Below are positions 53,025 through 60,041 of a stretch of DNA of 64,000 nt, piece by piece. This stretch comes from Algoriphagus chordae (GTDB lineage: Bacteria; Bacteroidota; Bacteroidia; Cytophagales; Cyclobacteriaceae). The notes below the pieces were generated by a model, which saw only the letters and a list, made by a program, of their open reading frames with translations, did no database searches and was not told the origin of the DNA. The DNA lies in assembly GCF_003254055.1 (NCBI RefSeq), contig NZ_QKZT01000013.1:89599-153598 (forward strand), in the 5' to 3' direction. Positions within the stretch are counted from its first letter, which is position 1; each line of letters starts with the position of its first letter. Both the position numbers and the translations under genes were made by a program.

Positions 53025-53204
53025 TTATTTAGTAGTTGGTTTAATCGTCTGTTTAGATTTTTTGGCTTTTCCACCGACACAGCCAATATTTTGAGTAAGT
53101 GATACATCAGAAGGAAGTATTCCCATACCAGCTGAGAGATCCCATTCTTCTGCTTCTATTTCGACTTCCTTTTCAGGTTGCTTTTTGCTTTTATTAGTTT
53201 TCAT
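53025..53204 (-). CDS. Small 59-residue peptide with GCVGG motif
   Basis: Encodes 59 residues from the ATG at 53204; an open upstream extension to 53276 is hydrophobic and probably noncoding. The sequence has a basic start (MKTNKSKKQPE), an acidic stretch (KEVEIEAEEWDLS), a central AGMGILPSDVSLTQNIGCVG segment and a very basic tail (KAKKSKQTIKPTTK). It contains one cysteine and no export signal. A leader-like charged part followed by a short Gly-rich core is reminiscent of precursors of modified peptides, but no maturation enzyme is visible nearby. It heads a two-gene unit with a lipoprotein. Function unknown. Confidence 0.6.
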   Translation of the reverse strand: MKTNKSKKQPEKEVEIEAEEWDLSAGMGILPSDVSLTQNIGCVGGKAKKSKQTIKPTTK

Positions 53205-53303
53205 ATGGATAGTCTGCTTAATGATTAACGTCAAACACAGGCTTAAAATTTGAATTAGTGGCAAGGATTGCGCCAAATTGAATACTTAGCTTAGTTCAAT
53301 TCA

Positions 53304-53311
53304 TATCTTTG
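53304..53311 (+). promoter_or_regulatory. -7 box (TATCTTTG) directly before the MutS-like gene
   Basis: TATCTTTG matches TAnnTTTG exactly and ends 3 bp before the ATG at 53315. A TTG at 53278-53280 lies 23 bp upstream, a good -33 distance. The usual start site would fall at or next to the ATG, implying a leaderless transcript. Confidence 0.45.
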
Positions 53312-53314
53312 GGC

Positions 53315-55084
53315 ATGAAAGGATTTGATTTTGAAAATTCTGGGCTATCAGAGAAGTTGAAAACAGTAAAAAATAAGGCAGGTAGCCTGTCTTTTCTGCG
53401 GTTACTTGTCTTTGTAGCAATGGGAGGATTTTTTGTGTTATCTGTATCAGATAGCCCAATTTGGTTTTTGTTTTTTGGAGCTTCCGTAGTTGCCTTTATT
53501 TCTTTGATCAAAAAATACAATGATCAGAAAGATCAGGAGGCTATTTATATAGCCTTGGAAAAAATGAATCTCGATAGAGAAATGAGAGTCAGCAGGAAGC
53601 TGAAAGGCTTAGATGCTGGAATTGAATTTCAAGAGAAAACACATCCTTTTTCCAATGACCTAGACCTGTTTGGAGATCATTCTCTTTTTCAGCTACTGAA
53701 TCATACCGTTTCCAAGAAGGGAAAGGAGAGACTTGCTGCACAGATTAAATCGGAATTTGATTTGGACAAAGCTGCTACTGTACGGGAAGCTTCATCCGAG
53801 TTATCCACTAAATCGGATTTCCTTCGAGCGATGGAAAGCATAGGGAATGCCTTCTATAATGAAGAGAAAACTAATTCTGGCTGGGTCAACTGGCTGAATG
53901 AAGAGGATAAAAGCAGCATTTTAATATCAATTTTTGCCTTTGTAGGGCCGATCGGAGGTCTGGCACTTTCGGTATTGATTTATTTGGGAATTGTACCTGG
54001 AGCACTGTTAGGGGTTTGGATTTTGATAGGAATGGTATTTTTGGGTTTGGTTTTCAAGTCATTGAAAAAGGCCTCTGAATCTATACCAAGCCGAAATCAG
54101 CTAAAGACCTATAGATATTGGTTGGCTGTGTTGGAGGAGGAGAACTTTGATTCCCCGGTTTTGAAAAAGATGCAGGCGCCATTCCTAACCAAAGAGGTCA
54201 AAGCTTCTACACTTTTTGATCAGTTGGATAGTTTGGGACTGTGGATTCAGAACAGAATCAATATACTTTATATTCCTCTCAATTTACTTTTTTGGACAGA
54301 CCTGTTTTTATACATCAGGTTGGTTTCTTGGAAGAAAAAGCATGGACACTTAGTTGCTAATTTCCCTGCTCAGCTCGTGGAATGGGAAATTATAATTTCC
54401 TTGGGAGCATTTGAAAATGAAGTTGGAGGGAAAGGCAAGGTCATATCGGTAACTCGGGGAATGACAGGTAAAGTCGTCGCTCATCCTTTACTAGAGCCGG
54501 GAGTAGCCGTGCCAAATGATTTCGTAATTGACGAAAGTCAGCGTATCATTTTGCTAACAGGAGCAAATATGAGTGGGAAAACAACTTTCATGCGAACGCT
54601 GGGGATCAATTGTGTGTTGGTGAACCTAGGTTTGAGTCCTTTTGCCGAGGAGTTTGGTTTCTCAGGATTTCAGCTTTATACCAGTATGAGAAATACTGAC
54701 AACTTGGGTGAGAGTGTAAGTTCATTCTATGCCGAACTTAGTCGGATCAAGCAATTGATAGACAGGATAGAAAAAAGAGAGCAGATTTTCTTCTTATTAG
54801 ACGAGATTCTGAAAGGTACCAATACTGAAGACCGCATAGCAGGATCGGAAGCGCTGATCAGACAGGTGGACAATACCAATGCAATGGGTATTATCAGTAC
54901 CCATGATATTGAGTTAGCAGAACTGGAAGAACGAATGGCCTCTGTGCAGAATTACAGTTTCCATTCTGAAATCCACGATCAAAATATAGACTTTGATTAT
55001 AAAATTAAACGGGGTGCATGCCCGAGTTTCAATGCGCATAAACTTATGGAATTGATGGGTATTCGCTTTCAGCAAGAAAAGTAA
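53315..55084 (+). CDS. MutS-like ATPase with membrane segments
   Basis: Encodes 589 residues from the ATG at 53315 (a TTG two codons upstream is open). Two helices lie near residues 27-70 and more near 205-255 and 320-345, so it is membrane bound. The C-terminal part is a MutS-type ATPase: Walker A TGANMSGKTT (residues 415-424), the signature region NTDNLGESVSSFYAELSRIK, Walker B FFLLDEILKGTNTEDRIAG and the H-loop IISTHD. The mismatch-recognition and connector domains are missing. Such membrane MutS relatives occur widely in Bacteroidota with unknown function; mismatch repair is unlikely. Confidence 0.9.
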   Translation: MKGFDFENSGLSEKLKTVKNKAGSLSFLRLLVFVAMGGFFVLSVSDSPIWFLFFGASVVAFISLIKKYNDQKDQEAIYIALEKMNLDREMRVSRKLKGLDAGIEFQEKTHPFSNDLDLFGDHSLFQLLNHTVSKKGKERLAAQIKSEFDLDKAATVREASSELSTKSDFLRAMESIGNAFYNEEKTNSGWVNWLNEEDKSSILISIFAFVGPIGGLALSVLIYLGIVPGALLGVWILIGMVFLGLVFKSLKKASESIPSRNQLKTYRYWLAVLEEENFDSPVLKKMQAPFLTKEVKASTLFDQLDSLGLWIQNRINILYIPLNLLFWTDLFLYIRLVSWKKKHGHLVANFPAQLVEWEIIISLGAFENEVGGKGKVISVTRGMTGKVVAHPLLEPGVAVPNDFVIDESQRIILLTGANMSGKTTFMRTLGINCVLVNLGLSPFAEEFGFSGFQLYTSMRNTDNLGESVSSFYAELSRIKQLIDRIEKREQIFFLLDEILKGTNTEDRIAGSEALIRQVDNTNAMGIISTHDIELAELEERMASVQNYSFHSEIHDQNIDFDYKIKRGACPSFNAHKLMELMGIRFQQEK

Positions 55085-55122
55085 ATACCAATTCCTGAGA
55101 TTTGTGACTATATAAAAAAACT

Positions 55123-56265
55123 ATGACTACACCATCGCAATCACCCGTACTGGGAGTCCTCGGAGGAGGTCAATTGGGCCGGATGCTTATTCAATCGGCA
55201 ATCAATTACAATCAAGATATCCACATTTTGGATCCAGATCCTAATGCGCCCTGCAAAGATCTTTCACAGCGATTTACGGTGGGATCACTCAAGGATTTTG
55301 ATACAGTTTATGCCTTTGGTCATAGCTGTGATGTGATTACAGTGGAGATTGAATCTGTTAATACAGAGGCTCTTGAGAAATTACAGCGCGAAGGGAAGAA
55401 GGTTTATCCACAACCTGATATATTGAGTTTGATCAAGGATAAGCGTAAGCAAAAGCAGTTTTATCAATTGCATGGAATCCCTACTGCAGAGTTTATTTTG
55501 ACAGCAGACAAAGCTGACGTTATCCACAATGCTAGTTTTCTGCCAGCAGTGAATAAGATGGGTAAGGAAGGGTATGATGGAAGAGGTGTTCAGGTGCTCA
55601 GAACTGAAGCGGATTTGGAAAATGCCTTTGACGCGCCTGGTCTTTTAGAAAAATTGATTGACTTCGATAAGGAAATTGCAGTCACTGTCGCTAGAAATGA
55701 AGCAGGTGATTTGATCGCTTATCCTGCAGTGGAATGTGCTTTTCATCCGACCGCTAATTTGGTTGAGTTTCTTTTTGCGCCAGCAGAAATCAACAAGGAA
55801 GTCGCTGAAAAAGCTGAGCAAATCGCCAAGGATGTGATTCTGAAATTGGGGATGGTGGGGATTCTAGCTGTTGAGATGTTTGTGACCAAAGAGGGAGATG
55901 TCCTGGTAAACGAGGTAGCCCCAAGACCACATAATAGTGGACACCATACGATTGAAGCTAATTTTACTTCTCAATTTGAACAACATCTACGCTCCGTGAT
56001 GAACTGGCCGCTAGGCAATCCGAATCTGAGATGTCCCGCAGCTATGATTAATTTGCTAGGAGAAGATGGTTTTACCGGTCCGGTTTTGGTAGAGGGACAA
56101 GCCGAAGCACTAGCTGAGCAGGGAGTTTATATCCATATGTATGGCAAGAAGATCACCAAACCATTTAGGAAAATGGGGCATGTGACTATCTTATCAGATA
56201 CAGTAGAAGGATTGAAGGAGAAAGCACAACGAATCAAAGACTTAATCAAAATCAAATCTATATAA
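55123..56265 (+). CDS. purK: N5-carboxyaminoimidazole ribonucleotide synthase
   Basis: Encodes 380 residues with an ATP-grasp fold. Motifs: VLGVLGGGQLGRMLIQSA at the N-terminus, LPAVNKMGKEGYDGRGVQVL in the ATP-binding part, FVTKEGDVLVNEVAPRPHNS near residue 265, and HMYGKKITKPFRKMGHVTIL near the C-terminus. It converts aminoimidazole ribonucleotide, ATP and bicarbonate to N5-CAIR in purine biosynthesis. Its TAA overlaps the purE ATG by one base (TAATG), so the two are translationally coupled. Confidence 0.96.
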   Translation: MTTPSQSPVLGVLGGGQLGRMLIQSAINYNQDIHILDPDPNAPCKDLSQRFTVGSLKDFDTVYAFGHSCDVITVEIESVNTEALEKLQREGKKVYPQPDILSLIKDKRKQKQFYQLHGIPTAEFILTADKADVIHNASFLPAVNKMGKEGYDGRGVQVLRTEADLENAFDAPGLLEKLIDFDKEIAVTVARNEAGDLIAYPAVECAFHPTANLVEFLFAPAEINKEVAEKAEQIAKDVILKLGMVGILAVEMFVTKEGDVLVNEVAPRPHNSGHHTIEANFTSQFEQHLRSVMNWPLGNPNLRCPAAMINLLGEDGFTGPVLVEGQAEALAEQGVYIHMYGKKITKPFRKMGHVTILSDTVEGLKEKAQRIKDLIKIKSI

Positions 56266-56780
56266 TGAATCCACAGGTAGGTATTATTATGGGAAGCCAG
56301 TCGGATCTGCCGATTATGGCTGAGGCTGCACAGATGCTGGAAGAATTGGGTGTACAGTATGAATTGACGGTAGTTTCTGCGCATCGCACTCCGCAGCGAA
56401 TGATTGATTATGCGCATTCTGCACGCGAGCGTGGGATCAAAGTGATCGTAGCAGGTGCTGGTGGTGCAGCGCATTTGCCAGGTATGGTAGCATCTATGAC
56501 AAGTTTGCCAGTAATAGGCGTGCCAATCAAAAGCTCAAATTCAATTGATGGCTGGGATAGTATATTGTCCATTTTGCAGATGCCAGGAGGTATTCCTGTT
56601 GCAACAGTTGCGCTCAATGGAGGGAAAAATGCAGGTATTCTAGCAGCATCTATTGTTGGTTCATTTGATGCCCAAGTGGGTGAAAGTCTAGACGCTTACA
56701 AAAAGACACTCAAAGAAAAAGTGGAGGAGTCTGCGGCCCTGATAGAAGCTAAAGGCTGGAAAGAAATCCTTAAGAAATAA
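56265..56780 (+). CDS. purE: N5-CAIR mutase
   Basis: Encodes 171 residues. The class I PurE motif GIIMGSQSDLPIM is at the N-terminus; VVSAHRTPQRMIDYAHSA, AGAGGAAHLPGMVASMTSLP and GGIPVATVALNGGKNAGILA follow. It shifts the carboxyl group of N5-CAIR to make CAIR in the purine pathway. It is coupled to purK by a one-base stop/start overlap. Both enzymes are cytoplasmic. Confidence 0.96.
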   Translation: MNPQVGIIMGSQSDLPIMAEAAQMLEELGVQYELTVVSAHRTPQRMIDYAHSARERGIKVIVAGAGGAAHLPGMVASMTSLPVIGVPIKSSNSIDGWDSILSILQMPGGIPVATVALNGGKNAGILAASIVGSFDAQVGESLDAYKKTLKEKVEESAALIEAKGWKEILKK

Positions 56781-56919
56781 CTGAACGAGGGAGGAGGACC
56801 GATACTTCGACTGCGCTATGTATAAGTGAATGATGAGCGCAGTAAACTCAATTAGCTTATGTAATCCGTGGATGGATTGCAATAAACAAAGTGAAGGGTT
56901 TTTTGATCCATTGTATAAA

Positions 56920-56960
56920 TAGCGACCTCTGTGACACCTCTGTGCTCACTGCGGTTAAAA
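56920..56960. repeat. Fragment of a dispersed CACAGAGG-type repeat
   Basis: GCGACCTCTGTGACACCTCTGTGCTCACTGCGGTTA is, in reverse complement, TAACCGCAGTGAGCACAGAG..., close to the ACCACAGAGTACACTGAG element near 19569. It lies between purE and the next gene. A repeat family is inferred; its function is unknown. Confidence 0.45.
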
Positions 56961-56973
56961 ATAAGATAAATAA

Positions 56974-57000
56974 AAAATGCGGCTGAAAAGCCGCATTTTA
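56974..57000. terminator. Hairpin terminator with GAAA tetraloop
   Basis: Eleven-pair stem AAAATGCGGCT / AGCCGCATTTT closed by a GAAA tetraloop, with A and T runs on both sides. It probably ends the purKE transcript. Confidence 0.8.
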
Positions 57001-57010
57001 ATCGATTACC

Positions 57011-57154
57011 ATGAATTGGAAAAAGATTGTTCGATTTAAGATAGGGGATGTGCCCTGGGAAGTTCCTCTAGATGTGCTTCTCCTTGTAGGAGGAATTACG
57101 CTAGTACTGATGGGAGTTGGTGCTTATTTTGGCTTCCAGTTTGGAAGTAGTTAA
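57011..57154 (+). CDS. Small 47-residue membrane protein
   Basis: A 48-codon frame (ATG 57011, TAA 57152-57154) encodes a basic N-terminus (MNWKKIVRFKIGDVPWEVPL) and one membrane helix (LLLVGGITLVLMGVGAYFGF). Its stop overlaps the stop of the convergent gene by 4 bp, the same arrangement as other convergent pairs here, which supports it as real. No family recognised. Confidence 0.55.
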   Translation: MNWKKIVRFKIGDVPWEVPLDVLLLVGGITLVLMGVGAYFGFQFGSS

Positions 57155-57606
57155 TCTGTAAAGATTCCCCAGCCATCATCATTTTTTTCATTAGGATCAA
57201 ATCCCTTTTGCCAGTCAATAAAGAGCAAGCGATATTCCTCAATAGCTTCTCTGAGTAAATCTAAGTGCTCTTCTGCATGAGTTTCTTCGATGCCCAATTG
57301 ATAGGTCATCGTGTTTAGACTCTTGGCATGAACTTTCATGATGACTGCTTTTTCCATTTTCAGCACGTAATCCGATATGCTTTCCGCACCAGCAAATTTG
57401 GCGCTCATAACCATCGCATCTTCCATCATGATATTGCCATAAAGCTCCTTGCGAGCCTCATCCAGACTACCCACTAGGGCGCGAGTCAGGCGAAATATAT
57501 CCTTGGACTTTTTCATCAAGGGGTGTTTATAAATCTTTTCGTGCTCCTTGCGAGCATCGAATTCATCATCCTCATCCCAATCATCCTCATCGTCATCTTC
57601 CCACAT
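57151..57606 (-). CDS. Acidic helical protein of unknown function
   Basis: Encodes 151 residues. The first 20 are nearly all acidic (MWEDDDEDDWDEDDEFDARK). The rest is helical, with IFRLTRALVGSLDEARKELY, MSAKFAGAESISDYVLKME and IEEYRLLFIDWQKGFDPNEK. No signal peptide or membrane helix is present. The gene lies 12 bp downstream of the DUF3127 gene in the same direction, so the two are probably one operon, and a joint nucleic-acid-related role is possible. That is inference. Confidence 0.7.
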   Translation of the reverse strand: MWEDDDEDDWDEDDEFDARKEHEKIYKHPLMKKSKDIFRLTRALVGSLDEARKELYGNIMMEDAMVMSAKFAGAESISDYVLKMEKAVIMKVHAKSLNTMTYQLGIEETHAEEHLDLLREAIEEYRLLFIDWQKGFDPNEKNDDGWGIFTD

Positions 57607-57618
57607 GACAATAGTAAT

Positions 57619-57966
57619 TTAGAATGGTAGTTTATCTTCTTCTCCTTCGGAATGGAAGGTGTCCACCTCAGGCATGGATGTAGGTGCAGCAGATGCTCCA
57701 CCGCTTTTTTCTACTCTGAAAGCTTTCACTTCAGTGTACCATCGGCTATTATATTCTCTACTTTCCACGTCTATGCTAAATGTCACATTCTCGCCAGCAT
57801 TAATAGAAAACTGGTCGATTTTGTCGCCCCAGACTGCTACACATACCTTTTTAGGATACTGTCCTCCAGTTTCAAGGATGAATTCCTGCTTTCTCCAGGC
57901 GTTGCCACTTTTTGAATTTCCACCTACTTCGGGTAGTATTTGGATTATTTTTCCACTCAATTCCAT
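57619..57966 (-). CDS. DUF3127 protein with SSB-like C-terminal tip
   Basis: Encodes 115 residues. The body is a small OB-fold-like beta domain (ELSGKIIQILPEVGGNSKSG, then WRKQEFILETGGQYPKKVCV) that fits DUF3127, a Bacteroidota family I recall as related to single-strand DNA-binding proteins. A disordered linker (GGASAAPTSMPEVD) leads to an acidic, hydrophobic tip EGEEDKLPF, which closely resembles the protein-docking tip of bacterial SSB (DDDIPF). A nucleic-acid-binding role is therefore plausible but not shown. It is followed 12 bp later by the acidic helical gene. Confidence 0.82.
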   Translation of the reverse strand: MELSGKIIQILPEVGGNSKSGNAWRKQEFILETGGQYPKKVCVAVWGDKIDQFSINAGENVTFSIDVESREYNSRWYTEVKAFRVEKSGGASAAPTSMPEVDTFHSEGEEDKLPF

Positions 57967-58316
57967 TATCGTATTATTTAATTTCTATCTCTGCGAAGGT
58001 ACACAATGTGCTTGAAATCTTCTGCGTGGATCTGCCCAAATTACTTTAATTCTAAAAGGAGGTTTTAACATTTTTTGGCATAAACATTGGTTAATAAATA
58101 GTCAGGATTTTGGTAGTTTAAAATATTATTCCGCTTATCAGTAATTTTGTAGAATATAATTCCGATTGCCTGTCTGATAAACTTTGTTAGGCAAAATCAT
58201 CGGTTTTTCTTTGCAGAGTTGTTTTCGAAATCATACTTTTAGAACCAATTCTTTTTCTTTCACACTTAACAGATACTATGGCCTAGACCTTTACGTTTAT
58301 AATAAACCAACTAAAA
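57967..58316. other. 350-bp divergent region upstream of the sigma factor
   Basis: Separates DUF3127 (minus) from the sigma gene (plus). It holds a -7 box at 58142-58149 and an inverted repeat TTGCCT / AGGCAA around 58168-58195. No gene is supported. Confidence 0.55.
58142..58149 (+). promoter_or_regulatory. Possible -7 box (TAATTTTG) for the sigma gene
   Basis: TAATTTTG matches TAnnTTTG, about 170 bp upstream of the sigma-factor ATG. The nearest TTTG (58109-58112) is further than normal, so confidence is low. Confidence 0.3.
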
Positions 58317-58919
58317 ATGAGTAAACGAATTGGTCCTAAGGACAGCGAATTGATAGCACAGTATCGAAATGGTAGTGATGCTGCCTTTGATTTATTAGTA
58401 GATCGATACCAAAGTAAGATGTTCACCACAATTTTTCTGATCGTTAAGGATCAGAAGGTAGCTGAGGATTTGCTTCAAGATGTATTTGTGAAGGTGGTCA
58501 AAACACTTAATTCAGATAAATACAACGAAGAGGGGAAGTTTCAGCCTTGGGTGATGCGGATAGCTCACAATCTGGCCATTGATTATTTCAGGAAGGCCAA
58601 AAGGTATCCGACTATACTGATGGAGGATGGCTCCAATATTTTCAATTCGCTGAGATTTGCGGAGGAAAATCAGGAAGATCGTCAGGTGAGGGAAGAGAAT
58701 ATTGAGTTAGTGAAGCGCCTTATAGAGGAGCTTCCCGAGGCTCAAAAGCAGGTTTTGGTGATGCGACATTACTTGGATATGAGTTTCCAAGAGATAGCAG
58801 ATCAGACAGGCGTAAGTATAAATACTGCTCTTGGAAGAATGCGATACGCGCTAATCCACCTGCGGAAGAAGATGAAACAACTAAATTTTGCATATGACAA
58901 AACCATTTACCCCAAATGA
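58317..58919 (+). CDS. ECF-type RNA polymerase sigma factor
   Basis: Encodes 200 residues with both conserved regions: region 2 (FDLLVDRYQSKMFTTIFLIV and DLLQDVFVKVVKTL, then WVMRIAHNLAIDYFRKAK) and region 4 (VLVMRHYLDMSFQEIADQTG followed by NTALGRMRYALIHLRKKM). It directs RNA polymerase to a specific promoter set in response to an unknown signal. A 73-codon gene overlaps its 3' end by 26 bp. No classical anti-sigma protein with a membrane helix follows, so this may be a constitutive or otherwise regulated sigma. Confidence 0.93.
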   Translation: MSKRIGPKDSELIAQYRNGSDAAFDLLVDRYQSKMFTTIFLIVKDQKVAEDLLQDVFVKVVKTLNSDKYNEEGKFQPWVMRIAHNLAIDYFRKAKRYPTILMEDGSNIFNSLRFAEENQEDRQVREENIELVKRLIEELPEAQKQVLVMRHYLDMSFQEIADQTGVSINTALGRMRYALIHLRKKMKQLNFAYDKTIYPK

Positions 58920-59127
58920 CTTGGTAAGATATATTTACCAAGAAATGTCGGAGGTAGAGCAAGAACTCTTAGTGCAAGCCTTGCATAGTGATGATTCACT
59001 GATGCAAGAATATGTGGAAATGCTGAGCACAATAGAGCAAATGGATCAAATCCAGCTTCAACCTTCGGAAAAAGTAGTACTAGCGATCAAGTCGAGAGCT
59101 CAATCTACGGGACTCGAGCGAGTCTGA
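58894..59127 (+). CDS. Small partner protein overlapping the sigma gene
   Basis: Encodes 77 residues from the ATG at 58894 (a TTG two codons upstream is open). It is soluble and helical, with FTPNDLVRYIYQEMSEVEQE, then LHSDDSLMQEYVEMLSTIEQ. The overlap of 26 bp with the sigma gene indicates coupled translation. The N-terminal pattern (LVRYIYQEMSEVE) resembles the start of anti-sigma zinc-finger-less proteins, but the sequence has no cysteines and no membrane helix. A regulator of the sigma factor is likely from context only. Confidence 0.7.
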   Translation: MTKPFTPNDLVRYIYQEMSEVEQELLVQALHSDDSLMQEYVEMLSTIEQMDQIQLQPSEKVVLAIKSRAQSTGLERV

Positions 59128-59137
59128 AAATCATGGT

Positions 59138-59165
59138 AATCCCGCATTTTGCGGGATTTTTTATT
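59138..59165 (+). terminator. Terminator after the sigma operon
   Basis: Nine-pair stem AATCCCGCA / TGCGGGATT with a TTT loop and a T run, starting about 10 bp after the stop. It lies between convergent genes. Confidence 0.8.
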
Positions 59166-60039
59166 TTAGCACTTTTTCCAAAAAACTTGCCGCCTGCTCA
59201 AATATGAAGGGATAGGTTTCATCTGTGAATCCATGTCCTTGATTAGGTACTCGAGTGAATTCATGATCCACTCCAACTTTTATCAAGGCAGCTTCCAATA
59301 ACTCGCTTTGTGAAATTGGGACAACCTGATCCTGGGTACCATGAAAAAACACGGTTGGCACTGATTGCTTATCTACAAAGGTAATTGGACTAGAAGCCGC
59401 ATAGGCCTCAGGACGTTCTGAAGGCGTGCCTTCCAACATTCCACTTAGGCCAAGCTCTGTGAAAACACTAAAGTCATAAAGAGCTGCGAGATCTGTAGGA
59501 GGGAAAAATGCAATTACCGCAGAGATATCGCCTATTGATTGATGTTTATAAGCGTGTAGTAGCGCTAAATGCCCACCTGCACTTGCGCCGGCCAGAACTA
59601 TTTTATCAGAAATATTCCATTCATCAGTTTTGCTTTGTATGAATTGGAGAGCTTCTATTACATCGTTTTCTTGTGTAGGGAATTTATTGATACCAGAATT
59701 TAAATCATAAAGGCTATAGTTGATGGCTACGAAGGCATAGCCGGGCAATGCGGAGGAAAGAATTGTTCTGAATTCAGCAAATTCCTCCTTGCTTCCCTGC
59801 ACCCAGGCACCACCATGAATATATATCAGGAGTGGGGTTTCTGCTATAGATCTTCCAGCAGGCAAAAAGACATCTAGAATCTGACTTTGTTCAGCACCGT
59901 AGGATTGGTCAAACAAGTCTATTGCCGCAAGACCTCCATTTGGTTTTTCATCTCCATCTGAACTACAGCTCCAAGAGGCGAAAACAATTAGAAGAACAAA
60001 AACGAGTTTAGGATATGGGAGGCAGTCATTTTTGAACAT
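59161..60039 (-). CDS. Alpha/beta-hydrolase lipoprotein (esterase-like)
   Basis: Encodes 292 residues from the ATG at 60039; an ATG four codons upstream (60051) overlaps the aldehyde dehydrogenase gene by 10 bp and is also possible. The lipobox is FASWSCSSDG. The oxyanion motif IYIHGGAWVQG and the nucleophile elbow LAGASAGGHLAL are clear; the acid and histidine follow in FFHGTQDQVVPISQ and NQGHGFTDE. This is the hormone-sensitive lipase/BD-FAE-like esterase type. It should act at the membrane on an unknown ester. It is the second gene of an operon with the aldehyde dehydrogenase. Confidence 0.9.
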   Translation of the reverse strand: MFKNDCLPYPKLVFVLLIVFASWSCSSDGDEKPNGGLAAIDLFDQSYGAEQSQILDVFLPAGRSIAETPLLIYIHGGAWVQGSKEEFAEFRTILSSALPGYAFVAINYSLYDLNSGINKFPTQENDVIEALQFIQSKTDEWNISDKIVLAGASAGGHLALLHAYKHQSIGDISAVIAFFPPTDLAALYDFSVFTELGLSGMLEGTPSERPEAYAASSPITFVDKQSVPTVFFHGTQDQVVPISQSELLEAALIKVGVDHEFTRVPNQGHGFTDETYPFIFEQAASFLEKVLK

Positions 60040-60041
60040 GC

